This document shows positions 33,898 to 41,226 of a stretch of DNA of 47,998 nucleotides, piece after piece. Numbering within the stretch: position 1 is the first letter of the stretch; each line of letters starts with the position of its first letter. Under the pieces are notes generated by a model, which ran no database searches, was not told the DNA's origin, and saw only the letters and a program-made list of their open reading frames with translations. The DNA lies in the IMG/VR virus record IMGVR_UViG_3300042895_001120, positions 1 to 47,998 of that record; one strand, given 5' to 3'. Origin of the DNA: a virus. Both the position numbers and the translations under genes were made by a program.

Positions 33898-33922
33898 TTT
33901 GTAAATTATTCTGTATATTATA
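33898..33922 (+). promoter_or_regulatory. Putative phage promoter of the lysis block (TTTG-N12-TATATTATA)
   Basis: TTTG at 33898-33901, 12 bases, then TATATTATA at 33914-33922, 55 bases before the first lysis-block ATG. Same layout as the sites at 12563 and 27906, with the same nine-base second box as the first. Confidence 0.5.
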
Positions 33923-33977
33923 TAAGAGAGAGGTAGGGGTATAAATTATCTTATAGAAAATTATATTCTTACAAAAA

Positions 33978-34304
33978 ATGAGTACAAATAAAACAGAATA
34001 CCCTAGAGCAGAGGTTATTAGCATTCTTAAAGAATGGGCTAGTCCTGTTCTAATTGGTCTTGTGGGTATGTTGTTATGGAGAGACATAACAGAAATGAGA
34101 TCAGATGTCAAGTTGCTTCTTGTGCAACAAAGTGCTGATAGAGTTAAAATTGAGCAGCTTGAAGATGACGTCAAGTTGTTAAAGACATATGTGCTTGTTC
34201 CACAACGTTCATCAGAACCAACAATGCCTTCAAATAATCAAGAAAAAAGTCCTGCAATTGTCAAGGATGAGAGATATGATTTAACTCTTAAAAAGAAACG
34301 CTAA
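33978..34304 (+). CDS. Small membrane protein of the lysis block
   Basis: 108 residues. One hydrophobic stretch at about 20-35 (ASPVLIGLVGMLLW) follows a short cytoplasmic-looking N-terminus. After it comes a heptad-like helix (MRSDVKLLLVQQSADRVKIEQLEDDVKLL) and a flexible, charged tail. This topology, one membrane anchor and a coiled coil, is that of many phage spanin or lysis regulator proteins. It is the first gene of a five-gene run ending with the amidase. Function is inferred from position and topology only. Confidence 0.5.
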   Translation: MSTNKTEYPRAEVISILKEWASPVLIGLVGMLLWRDITEMRSDVKLLLVQQSADRVKIEQLEDDVKLLKTYVLVPQRSSEPTMPSNNQEKSPAIVKDERYDLTLKKKR

Positions 34305-34320
34305 TTTAAAAACAAACCAA

Positions 34321-34920
34321 ATGAACCAACGTATATATTTAATTGTAATTGCTGTATTAGTAGCAATCATTTTTTTACAAAGATCATGTACAAAAAAAGT
34401 ATTTGTTCCAGGTAAAGATAATGTTGTATATGATACTGTTTGGAATAAGGTTATCAAAAAAGAGGTTAAGAAAGTTCCTTTATTTATAAAAGATACAATT
34501 TCTTTACCAGGAGATACAGTTTTTGTACCAGATAGTAGTTATAACAAACTTAAATCACAATACTTAAAACTTGCAAATAATTATGGAGCTAGAAATATCT
34601 ATCGTGATTCATTACAATTGGACAATCTTGGTTATGTTATTGTAACTGATACAGTGCAATACAATCTATTAAAGTCAAGATCATATTTGCGTAATTACAA
34701 AATACCTACAGTTACAGGTTATGTAAAACAAGAACAACGCAGGCAGTTGTATATAGGAGGTGGAATTTCTATAAACAAAAGTCTTGAGTTAGCTAATCTT
34801 CAAGTAGGTTTATTATACAAAAACAAAAAGGATCAGATTTTTGGTGTGCAAACTGGCATATCACAAAATCTGCAACCTTATATTGGCATTTCTTCATACT
34901 GGAAAATCAAACTAAAATGA
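34321..34920 (+). CDS. Membrane-anchored protein with beta-rich C-terminus (DUF6808-like, possible spanin)
   Basis: 199 residues. A signal anchor lies at 4-20 (RIYLIVIAVLVAIIFLQ), followed by C23, but the residues before it (LQRSC) do not fit a lipobox well. A middle part rich in D-T-V-Y repeats (VVYDTVWNKVIKKEVKKVPLFIKDTISLPGDTV) leads to a C-terminal set of amphipathic strands (QLYIGGGISINKSL, LQVGLLYKNK, QIFGVQTGIS, LQPYIGISSYWKIKL) like outer-membrane hairpins. This build occurs in proteins labelled DUF6808 in Bacteroidota phages. Within a lysis block it could link inner and outer membrane as a single-chain spanin. The next ATG overlaps its stop (ATGA). Confidence 0.5.
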   Translation: MNQRIYLIVIAVLVAIIFLQRSCTKKVFVPGKDNVVYDTVWNKVIKKEVKKVPLFIKDTISLPGDTVFVPDSSYNKLKSQYLKLANNYGARNIYRDSLQLDNLGYVIVTDTVQYNLLKSRSYLRNYKIPTVTGYVKQEQRRQLYIGGGISINKSLELANLQVGLLYKNKKDQIFGVQTGISQNLQPYIGISSYWKIKLK

Positions 34921-35174
34921 AAAAATTACTAGGTTATCTTAAGTGTATGCTAACTGACGAAAGAGGTTCAGTTAGTTCTAAGCGTGTTGTAGGAATTATG
35001 TGTTCTATTACACTTTGTGTTACAATGTATCATAATAGCTTTTCTTCTGTTGATGTTGCACCTTCATCTATATTAGTAGAGAGTGTAGCTTTGTTAGCGT
35101 TTGGCTGTTTAGGTCTTACAAGTTTAGATAAGTTTACATTTAATAAAGACAAATCATCTGAGGATCAAATCTAA
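34917..35174 (+). CDS. Putative holin
   Basis: 85 residues with two hydrophobic segments (about 24-40, VVGIMCSITLCVTMYHN, and 53-70, ILVESVALLAFGCLGLTSL), separated by a short loop, and charged ends. The soluble N-terminus (KKLLGYLKCMLTDERGSVSSKR) resembles small two-helix phage holins of Bacteroidota. It sits two genes before the amidase and overlaps both neighbours by 4 and 1 bases, so translation is coupled. Holins open the inner membrane so that the endolysin can reach the wall. Identification rests on topology and place. Confidence 0.55.
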   Translation: MKKLLGYLKCMLTDERGSVSSKRVVGIMCSITLCVTMYHNSFSSVDVAPSSILVESVALLAFGCLGLTSLDKFTFNKDKSSEDQI

Positions 35175-35452
35175 TGGAAAACAAATCTATGTCTGATACA
35201 TTTTTTGGTAAATTAAAAGAACAATCTTTTACAATTATTCTTTTGGTTGCAATTTTGTGGTATCAAAACAGTACTTATACTCAGAATTTAGAAGAGTATA
35301 AAAAAATGATAGACCAAAAAGAAGCTCTTATTCTTAAACTTACAGAGGAAGAAAGAGTAAGATTAATAGAAAGATGTGAGTATCTGATTGTACAGAGAGA
35401 TAAGTATGCAGAACAATTAATAAATATAAATAGAGAATATGACTTAGACTAG
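35174..35452 (+). CDS. Putative inner-membrane spanin-like protein
   Basis: 92 residues. A single hydrophobic segment at about 18-32 (SFTIILLVAILWYQN) is followed by one long charged helix (YTQNLEEYKKMIDQKEALILKLTEEERVRLIERCEYLIVQRDKYAEQL). This is the layout of Rz-type i-spanins, which span the periplasm as a coiled coil. It overlaps the holin candidate by one base (TAATG), and the amidase follows after 26 bases. A palindrome (AGACTAGTCT, 35446-35455) covers the stop codon. Confidence 0.5.
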   Translation: MENKSMSDTFFGKLKEQSFTIILLVAILWYQNSTYTQNLEEYKKMIDQKEALILKLTEEERVRLIERCEYLIVQRDKYAEQLININREYDLD

Positions 35453-35478
35453 TCTAGTCTTGCTAAAATTTAAATGTC

Positions 35479-36132
35479 ATGAATATAAAACAAGTTGCAT
35501 TTCCAACAAGTCAATACTTTCAAGAAGAACACCCAAAAAAACAAATCTATTTGCATCACACTGCAGGTAACGCAAATGCTGAACAAGTGTTTGCAGGATG
35601 GGCAGCTAATTCAGAAAAGATTGGAACATGTGTTTCTATTTCTGGTAAAGGAATAGGAGCTAGGGATGGTGAAATTGTTCAAGGTTTTAGGTCTAAATAC
35701 TGGGCTTATCACCTAGGATTAAAACAAGACACATTTACAAAAGCTGGCGTTAAGTATCAGAGCATAGATAAGATATCAATTGGTATTGAAATCTGTAACT
35801 GGGGTCAGTTGACTTTAAAAGATGGTAAATACTTTAACTATGTCAATAGAGAAGTACCTGCTAGTGAAGTTTGTACACTTGAAAAACCTTACAAAGGATT
35901 CAAATACTACCACAACTACACAGATGCTCAGATTGCCAGTGTAAAAGAATTATTACTTTTATGGAAAGAAACTTACAAAATTCCCTTATCTTATAATGAA
36001 GACATTTGGGACATTAGTAAAAGAGCTTTGGCTGGTGAACCAGGAGTTTATACTCACAATTCTGTGAGAAAGGATAAAGTAGACATTTATCCACACCCTA
36101 AAATGATTGAGATGCTGAAAAGCTTATCATAA
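35479..36132 (+). CDS. N-acetylmuramoyl-L-alanine amidase endolysin
   Basis: 217 residues of the Amidase_2 (PGRP-like) family, which cuts the bond between muramic acid and the stem peptide. Zinc ligands are likely H26 or H27 in YLHHTAG, H193 in VYTHNSV, and D202 in KVDIYP (with K200 in the usual K-x-D pair). H78 (WAYHLG) and E104 (GIEICN) are in the expected active-site segments. There is no signal peptide, so it should depend on the holin for release. No separate wall-binding domain is visible. An ATG at 35474 is followed at once by a stop and was not used. Confidence 0.9.
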   Translation: MNIKQVAFPTSQYFQEEHPKKQIYLHHTAGNANAEQVFAGWAANSEKIGTCVSISGKGIGARDGEIVQGFRSKYWAYHLGLKQDTFTKAGVKYQSIDKISIGIEICNWGQLTLKDGKYFNYVNREVPASEVCTLEKPYKGFKYYHNYTDAQIASVKELLLLWKETYKIPLSYNEDIWDISKRALAGEPGVYTHNSVRKDKVDIYPHPKMIEMLKSLS

Positions 36133-36187
36133 AATATAAAAAAAGCTATACTTCATAGTTTAGTTGGTTTCTTCTTCTGTTAGAAAG

Positions 36188-36209
36188 TCCCCCTTTTCAG
36201 GGGGATTTT
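36188..36209 (+). terminator. Intrinsic terminator after the lysis block
   Basis: TCCCCC (36188-36193) and GGGGGA (36200-36205) form a 6-bp stem with a TTTTCA loop, followed by TTTTC. It lies between the amidase gene and the convergent unknown gene. On the minus strand the T-tract is poor (CTTTCT), so leftward stop is weaker. Confidence 0.8.
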
Positions 36210-36212
36210 CAT

Positions 36213-36542
36213 TTATACAATATCAACAATCAACTCAGCATTCACAACAGAGTACCTATTAGGCATTCTGGACATGTTATTTAAGAAATTGAGCATAATG
36301 GTCAACTCAACAGTTTGAGCGTAATCTAGGGTCTTATTTGGCTTTGTTTCCCACTTGATTCTATAACCTTCTCCAGAGTCTAAAACTGTAAGGATAAGTT
36401 CGCCTCTTGCAGATTCAGACCAACATTCTGATCTAGACCTTCTCATAAAGTAAGCATCTTCCTCAGAAGGCATTTCAATTGTGTATTCTACATTGTGTCC
36501 TGTTTCATCTAAAACAAGGAACAATTTATCTTCATTTATCAT
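36213..36542 (-). CDS. Unknown protein, last gene of replication block
   Basis: 109 residues, mostly beta-like, with acidic N-terminus (MINEDKLFLVLDETGHNVEYTIEMPSEEDAYFMRRSRSECW) and a helix near the end (YAQTVELTIMLNFLNNMSRMP). The presence of conserved-looking W, R and E residues suggests a folded domain, but I do not recognise it. It starts 12 bases after the dNMP kinase stop, so it is in the same transcript. Confidence 0.5.
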   Translation of the reverse strand: MINEDKLFLVLDETGHNVEYTIEMPSEEDAYFMRRSRSECWSESARGELILTVLDSGEGYRIKWETKPNKTLDYAQTVELTIMLNFLNNMSRMPNRYSVVNAELIVDIV

Positions 36543-36554
36543 AATTTTATATTT

Positions 36555-37232
36555 TTAAAAAAAACCTTCAAAGTGAGGAGGATAATCCTCATTGTTATTT
36601 AATAAATTTAATTCACCACAGAGTAACCTGGCACTATCAATAAGTTCAGATAATGTTCCTGTGTTTTTAATGACAATGTTAAAGTCATAATTGTCAAGTG
36701 CTGTTTCAGAAGGATGATCTCCTGTGTCAGAATTTCTTTCAAGGCGTATTAAAATACCACCTTTTTCTATGATGGCAGTAGCCTCATTTGGAAAACGTAC
36801 ATCTGTAACTAACCATCTTGATGAAGATTTAAAGTTTGCAAATGTGGCGTTTACCCAAGCATTTGTATGAAGACCATTTCTCATGGCCTCAGTACCAAGC
36901 TTTTGCAATAGTTCTCTTACTGTCATAGGTTCAGAGCGATCCTGGTTAGGATACCAGTTGTTCCATTCTTCTGGTAAATTAGTTTTCTTGAAGTCTTGGT
37001 CTTCAAATTTGTATACAGGGATACCTGTAAGCAAAGAAGCTACTTCTTTAAGTTTACCAGCAAACTTTTTGACAGCCCATTCTGTTTTTGTGATGTAAGG
37101 ATTAGGGTTTTTCAAATAATGTTCAATGGTTTCATTTGTCATAAAGGGTGCTGTAACAAGCAACCTAATAATTTCTGCAAAAGTGTCTTTACCAGATCCT
37201 ATTTTGCCAGAGATGCCAATTAATCTTGTCAT
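36555..37232 (-). CDS. Deoxynucleoside monophosphate kinase
   Basis: 225 residues. The P-loop is G9-KIGSG-K15-D-T17, like T4 gene 1 dNMP kinase. The segment D144-V-R-F-P-N-E150 and DHPSETALDNYDFNIVIKN near the C-terminus are also typical of phage dNMP kinases. It phosphorylates dNMPs to dNDPs, following ThyX and host DNA breakdown, to supply NTP precursors. The ATG overlaps the stop of a 54-codon frame (ATGA), which indicates coupling. Confidence 0.85.
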   Translation of the reverse strand: MTRLIGISGKIGSGKDTFAEIIRLLVTAPFMTNETIEHYLKNPNPYITKTEWAVKKFAGKLKEVASLLTGIPVYKFEDQDFKKTNLPEEWNNWYPNQDRSEPMTVRELLQKLGTEAMRNGLHTNAWVNATFANFKSSSRWLVTDVRFPNEATAIIEKGGILIRLERNSDTGDHPSETALDNYDFNIVIKNTGTLSELIDSARLLCGELNLLNNNEDYPPHFEGFF

Positions 37233-37393
37233 ATTCTTTCTTTTTTCCAGGTTTTAAGTCTACTAATTAAGCTTGTTCTTGAAATCTGAAGGTGATATTT
37301 AATTTTTAAATATCTTCTCAGAAGTAATACTTTGTTTACGCCAGTTTCTTTGTCTTTGACTTTTAAATAGGCTTCTTTAATAATGTCAATCAT
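37229..37393 (-). CDS. Small basic protein upstream of the dNMP kinase
   Basis: 54 codons from ATG 37391-37393 to TGA 37229-37231. The product starts MIDIIKEAYLKVKDKETGVN and contains LLLRRYLKIKYHLQISRTSLI, with a turn and helix pattern like a small helix-turn-helix. The end (RLKTWKKERI) is basic. The ATGA overlap with the kinase start supports it being real. Upstream lies an intrinsic terminator but no promoter I can identify. Confidence 0.55.
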   Translation of the reverse strand: MIDIIKEAYLKVKDKETGVNKVLLLRRYLKIKYHLQISRTSLISRLKTWKKERI

Positions 37394-37422
37394 GTGTTTA
37401 TGGTTTATAGTTTATTGTGAAC

Positions 37423-37449
37423 AATAAAACAGGGGTTTTTAGGCCCCTG
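37423..37449 (-). terminator. Intrinsic terminator between DUF932-like gene and the kinase unit
   Basis: On the minus strand CAGGGG (37449-37444) and CCCCTG (37435-37430) form a 6-bp stem with an 8-base loop, followed by TTTTATT. It lies just after the stop of the DUF932-like gene, so the kinase unit must be read through or have its own promoter. Confidence 0.8.
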
Positions 37450-37464
37450 CTATTGCTGTAACTT

Positions 37465-38280
37465 TTAAAAAATAGGTATTTCTACTAATTCTTCAACCAG
37501 TGCGTCTTGTACTGTTTGCAAAGTACTCCAAACTGCAGTCAATGCATCTTCAGTTTCTAATCCTAACATGTTGGCAAAAACCTCATGTACTATAGTTTGA
37601 TCGTCCATCCATGTTGCTGGATGTGAATCTTTTAGAGACAATGTAATGTGATTATACAGTGCCCAAGCAGAATCATTGTCAACCTTATAATCAAAACTTG
37701 GTTTTTTCATCTCAGAACGTATTTGATTAAGCTGCAAGGTATTTAAAATATCTCGTTTAAAAAACAATTCACCTAATAAATCATGTTGAGTTGTGCTTGT
37801 CAATAGTACATCCTTCATTTTATCCTTATGTTCTACTAGGTTTTCCCAGTATACTTCAGAATCTTTGATAAAGTCTGCAATTTTACCTTCAGCTAACAGG
37901 TCAGCTGCACCTTTATGCACGCGTTTGTACGCACCAAACTTATTGTTGTTTAGTATCATACCATTGTTACATACTTTCACTAAACCACCAAGGTTAAAAC
38001 GAAAGGCGTATTGCTTGTTGTAAGAGTTTAAAAAGTTGGCAGACAACTCAATGTCTGGATCAGCTTTATAATTCATTCTGAAGGTTCCTATGGCTACCTG
38101 AGCATCGTTAGAACAACGATACTCTTCACCTGTAATAATGAAACCAGCATTTGTGATTTCAGAACGCACCCTATGGATCACATTACTGTGAGCAATGGGT
38201 GTGTAAGTGTCAGTTTTAGCAGGCAAAGCTGCTCCAATGATTTTGGAATAAGCATTCATTCCATTTATTGTTCTTTTCAT
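37465..38280 (-). CDS. DUF932-like phage protein
   Basis: 271 residues from the ATG at 38278-38280 (MKRTINGMNAYSKIIGAALPAKTDTYTPIAHSNVI). A longer reading from 38328 would overlap the DNA polymerase by 47 bases and adds a hydrophobic tail without family resemblance, so it was not chosen. The core has the DUF932 pattern: I-x-x-x-G-F-x-I-x-x-E (NAGFIITGEEYRCSND), GTFRMNY, then NSYNKQYAFRFNLGGLVKVCNNGMI. DUF932 proteins are frequent in phages and plasmids, with unclear role. It is the first gene after DNA polymerase in the same unit, one base away. Confidence 0.75.
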   Translation of the reverse strand: MKRTINGMNAYSKIIGAALPAKTDTYTPIAHSNVIHRVRSEITNAGFIITGEEYRCSNDAQVAIGTFRMNYKADPDIELSANFLNSYNKQYAFRFNLGGLVKVCNNGMILNNNKFGAYKRVHKGAADLLAEGKIADFIKDSEVYWENLVEHKDKMKDVLLTSTTQHDLLGELFFKRDILNTLQLNQIRSEMKKPSFDYKVDNDSAWALYNHITLSLKDSHPATWMDDQTIVHEVFANMLGLETEDALTAVWSTLQTVQDALVEELVEIPIF

Positions 38281-38281
38281 T

Positions 38282-40249
38282 TTAAAAGAGTGATAGTTGA
38301 TTAACTTGGTTATAAGAAGGAAGTACAAGTGATGTGCTTTCTATTTTTTTAATTTCTTCATAGATCTTATCTAAGTAGAACTTTTCATCTACATTGTAGT
38401 CTTCCCATTCTTTATCTTCAAATTTATTGAAGAGTGTCTGGAGTGTTTTACCACTTTCCAGTTGAATTTCCCTGCCATCTGGGTTACATTTGATTATCTT
38501 AATACCTTTCTCAGAGATATAATAACGTACAAGTTTCTGCAGTTTTGTAACTACATACTCATTGTTTTTAATACCTCTTTCTTCAAAGTACCAATTACCT
38601 TTTAGTTTTGCACCAGCACAATAGTCAAAGATGTTACGATTCTCTTTCAAGAACTCTGCAGGATCTTTTCCATTTACAAAATATGCAAACCAAGCTTTAG
38701 ATATAATCAACAAAGATTTGTTTTTATGAAGAGGTAATTCTTCAAATTCAAAACGTCCTTTGCATTTTGTCTTACCATCTTTATAAACTGCAATGTAATT
38801 GTTTACATCACCAATAATCATTTTCTGATACTCTACAGTTTCAAGTTGAAGATGCGTAAGTACTTCCCATTCTTTACAAATCTCATAGAATTTAGCTTCA
38901 TGCTCATCATCTACAAGAAATTCTAAACCATCTGTATTCTGCATTAAAGGAATTGCTCCAGGAATTCTGGTAGCAATCATTTCATAAAGCATACTTAACA
39001 GTAACTGACCATTGATAGTAATTCTAAATGTAAACTCTGGATCATAAAGAAAAGAATATTTATTCTTACTTAAACCATAAGTGGAATTTAGAATAATCTT
39101 AAACAGGTAGTTTAGTGGAGAAGATTTAGGATACTTCTTACGTTCTTCAAAGAACCATTCATAAAGTTCACAGAAGTCATCTTTAGGTATGTGAGCTGGA
39201 GACCATCCATTTTTAATTGCCAGGTTAGGATAAAATGAAGTAACATCTGCACTTAATATTTTCTTTCCATTACCTGCTACATAAATACCAGAATTAGTAC
39301 AGCCATGCAAACCACCTAAACCATAATCAGTTGGTGTGTTCTTAAAGTTCATCCTATACTTAGGACCTTCTTCTTTTTCAGATTCAATTGCTGTATCTAC
39401 AACAAGACTTTTAAACCAGTTATGTACTGCATTAAACTCAGGTGTATGAAACTTTACAGAAGGTAAAATGATATCTCTAACAATAACATTTTCTCTTTCA
39501 GTTTTCATAGTTCTGATTTCCTTTTTATTCTTACTTAGCTTTTCGCTTAAGAAGTGCAAAAACATCTCTTTGCTAATTCTTGGCTCACTAGCACTGTGTA
39601 AGGATAATTCATATTCAGAACTTAACTCAGCTCTTAAGTTTATCTGACTGGCCATTATCTGTTCACCTTTAGGATTTCTAAGTGTAAAAATCTGTTTGGT
39701 AGATAACACGTCATTAATACAATAGTTGATTACCATATCTAAAGTAGATAAGTCTTCAACTCTCTCCCCGTGAGGATGAGGCATTTCTTCTACATTGTGC
39801 CAGTCCATAGAGAACTGAACCCATTTAAGAGAAGTACGTTTTGCATTACTGTCCCAATGATTCAACTTAAAAATGTCAAGACAAGGAATAGTCAGTCTAA
39901 ATTCTGGATAATCAAGAAATTCACCTTTGTTTGATTTGTCAATAATAGTCTTTACATAAGCATATATTCTACCAGCAATCTCTTCACCATCTCTGGCAGA
40001 ATAGAATTCTAAGTTTTCAAGTATGTGCTCTGTAATCTGCGCGTCAAACGCTAAATTGTTGTAACCAAAATGCCAATCTTTATTCTGTTGATTCTCTAAC
40101 AAAAACTGGATGTACAAGTGAATATCATTACGGTGTTTACCAATAACAAAAATATGTTGTTCATCAGAATCATAAGAGCGAAAAACAGCAATAAAACAAT
40201 TGACAATGGTTTCATAGTCCATTATCCAAAATTTACGCTGTCTAATCAT
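38282..40249 (-). CDS. Family B DNA polymerase with 3'-5' exonuclease
   Basis: 655 residues. Exonuclease motifs: D11-Y-E13, N65-x-x-F-D69, and Y176-C-I-N-D180. Polymerase motifs: YGLGG (309-313), motif A D335-V-T-S-F-Y-P, motif B K384-xxx-N388-S-T-Y-G, and motif C N438-T-D440-G. Motif C has Asn in place of the first Asp; in family B enzymes the second Asp and motif A Asp hold the metals, so activity is expected. Small for family B. I see no TPR1/TPR2 insertion with confidence, so protein priming is not shown, and a primase is encoded nearby. It starts with a one-base overlap (TAATG) with the upstream unknown gene. Confidence 0.9.
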   Translation of the reverse strand: MIRQRKFWIMDYETIVNCFIAVFRSYDSDEQHIFVIGKHRNDIHLYIQFLLENQQNKDWHFGYNNLAFDAQITEHILENLEFYSARDGEEIAGRIYAYVKTIIDKSNKGEFLDYPEFRLTIPCLDIFKLNHWDSNAKRTSLKWVQFSMDWHNVEEMPHPHGERVEDLSTLDMVINYCINDVLSTKQIFTLRNPKGEQIMASQINLRAELSSEYELSLHSASEPRISKEMFLHFLSEKLSKNKKEIRTMKTERENVIVRDIILPSVKFHTPEFNAVHNWFKSLVVDTAIESEKEEGPKYRMNFKNTPTDYGLGGLHGCTNSGIYVAGNGKKILSADVTSFYPNLAIKNGWSPAHIPKDDFCELYEWFFEERKKYPKSSPLNYLFKIILNSTYGLSKNKYSFLYDPEFTFRITINGQLLLSMLYEMIATRIPGAIPLMQNTDGLEFLVDDEHEAKFYEICKEWEVLTHLQLETVEYQKMIIGDVNNYIAVYKDGKTKCKGRFEFEELPLHKNKSLLIISKAWFAYFVNGKDPAEFLKENRNIFDYCAGAKLKGNWYFEERGIKNNEYVVTKLQKLVRYYISEKGIKIIKCNPDGREIQLESGKTLQTLFNKFEDKEWEDYNVDEKFYLDKIYEEIKKIESTSLVLPSYNQVNQLSLF

Positions 40250-40641
40250 TACATGTTGGTTCCTTTAGTTAAATCAATAGGTTCATTGATAATGTTTAAA
40301 GATTCATGATCACTGTTCATTGCAAACATCTGAATAAATCTTTCAATGTCAGATTTGTTATCAATGTAGTATTCATAGTATGTTTCCATGATTCTACGCT
40401 CCTCAATAATTTGTTGACCTTCAACGCCTTTTAGTTGCATTACTTGACCTTTCTCAGATAACTTAGGTAGCATTTGAGGTTTGTCTTTCTTGTCTTTACT
40501 GATTACAGCAAGTACTCTAGTGTTGGGATCATAAATTACCTCATTGAATGGGCATTCATGTGACATTGGCATCATACGGAAGCTCTTGCGTCCATACCAG
40601 TCTGTGCTATACACAAACATACATTTGGTTTCTTTTTGCAT
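40249..40641 (-). CDS. Unknown conserved-type protein before DNA polymerase
   Basis: 130 residues. It begins MQKETKCMFVYSTDWYGRKSFRMMPMSHECPFNEVIYDP and continues with a beta pair (VLAVISKDKKDKPQMLPKL) and a helical, acidic C-terminus (EERRIMETYYEYYIDNKSDIERFIQMF). No cofactor motif is seen. The stop overlaps the polymerase start, suggesting coupled translation and perhaps a complex. I do not know the family. Confidence 0.55.
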   Translation of the reverse strand: MQKETKCMFVYSTDWYGRKSFRMMPMSHECPFNEVIYDPNTRVLAVISKDKKDKPQMLPKLSEKGQVMQLKGVEGQQIIEERRIMETYYEYYIDNKSDIERFIQMFAMNSDHESLNIINEPIDLTKGTNM

Positions 40642-40665
40642 TTAGTTTTTGTTATTTTTAAATTG

Positions 40666-41226
40666 TTAATTAATCCATTCTAACCCATCAGGGCATTCTT
40701 CCATAAAGCATTCTTTTTCCTTATCATGGTGATCACATAGTTCACCAACACTTTTAAGAAAATCCTCTTCAACATCAAGTATCTGAGAATATTGTTTAAA
40801 GTATTTTGTAGGAAATAAAAAAGACTCAATGTAAACCCACTCAGGGGTATGTACTCCATAGTAATCAGTAAGTGTTTTCTTTACAAAAGGAGAAAGTTCA
40901 GAATACTTTCCTGCAAGAAAAGCATCATAATCACTTGCCATGGAATTAAAATCAAAGATATATACAATCTTGTTATTGTCAAGAGGCACACACATGTCTA
41001 ACATTTTGTGTGTAATTAAATATTCTCTTTCAAATACTTTCCAATCTTCTGTGTTTTTTATTTCATATACACAAATTAGTTTTCTTGAAAAAGAATTATA
41101 AGTGGTCCCACTCCAGGACAAATATGTCTGGAGAGGACGCTGATGCTTATCTTTCTTGAATCCTAAAAGTGGATATAAGAAGGTCATAGACTTTTGGAAA
41201 TACTTGTTGTATATCTGTGAGATCAT
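40666..41226 (-). CDS. Unknown protein, 186 residues
   Basis: It starts MISQIYNKYFQKSMTFLYPLLGF and has beta-rich middle sections (YLITHKMLDMCVPLDNNKIVYIFDFNSMASDYDAFLAGKYSELS). Near the C-terminus there are HH and two Cys (CDHHDKEKECFMEEC), which could bind a metal, but this is weak evidence. It overlaps the exonuclease gene by four bases (ATGA), so it is translated with it. It may be an accessory replication protein. Confidence 0.5.
   Translation of the reverse strand: MISQIYNKYFQKSMTFLYPLLGFKKDKHQRPLQTYLSWSGTTYNSFSRKLICVYEIKNTEDWKVFEREYLITHKMLDMCVPLDNNKIVYIFDFNSMASDYDAFLAGKYSELSPFVKKTLTDYYGVHTPEWVYIESFLFPTKYFKQYSQILDVEEDFLKSVGELCDHHDKEKECFMEECPDGLEWIN

Larger units (their letters stand above)
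33637..33977. other. Divergent control region without a gene
   Basis: 341 bases separate nrdB (leftward) from the lysis block (rightward). The left half holds a hairpin CCAAT/ATTGG at 33682-33695, a terminator-like hairpin on the minus strand (33697-33730), and a possible minus-strand -7 box TATTTTTG at 33793-33800 with no clear -33 partner. The right half holds the plus-strand promoter-like site at 33898-33922 and a purine-rich stretch (33922-33939). I found no convincing small reading frame on either strand. Confidence 0.6.

Noticed and set aside
33833-34174. Minus-strand frame across the divergent control region
   Set aside because: It runs antisense through the first lysis gene and the promoter region, with shadow-like composition.
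35446-35455. Palindrome AGACTAGTCT over the stop codon of the i-spanin-like gene
   Set aside because: Short and without a partner site or T-tract; no support for an operator or terminator.
38281-38328. Longer DUF932-like protein starting at 38328
   Set aside because: It would overlap the DNA polymerase by 47 bases and adds residues without family resemblance. The ATG at 38280 fits the spacing.
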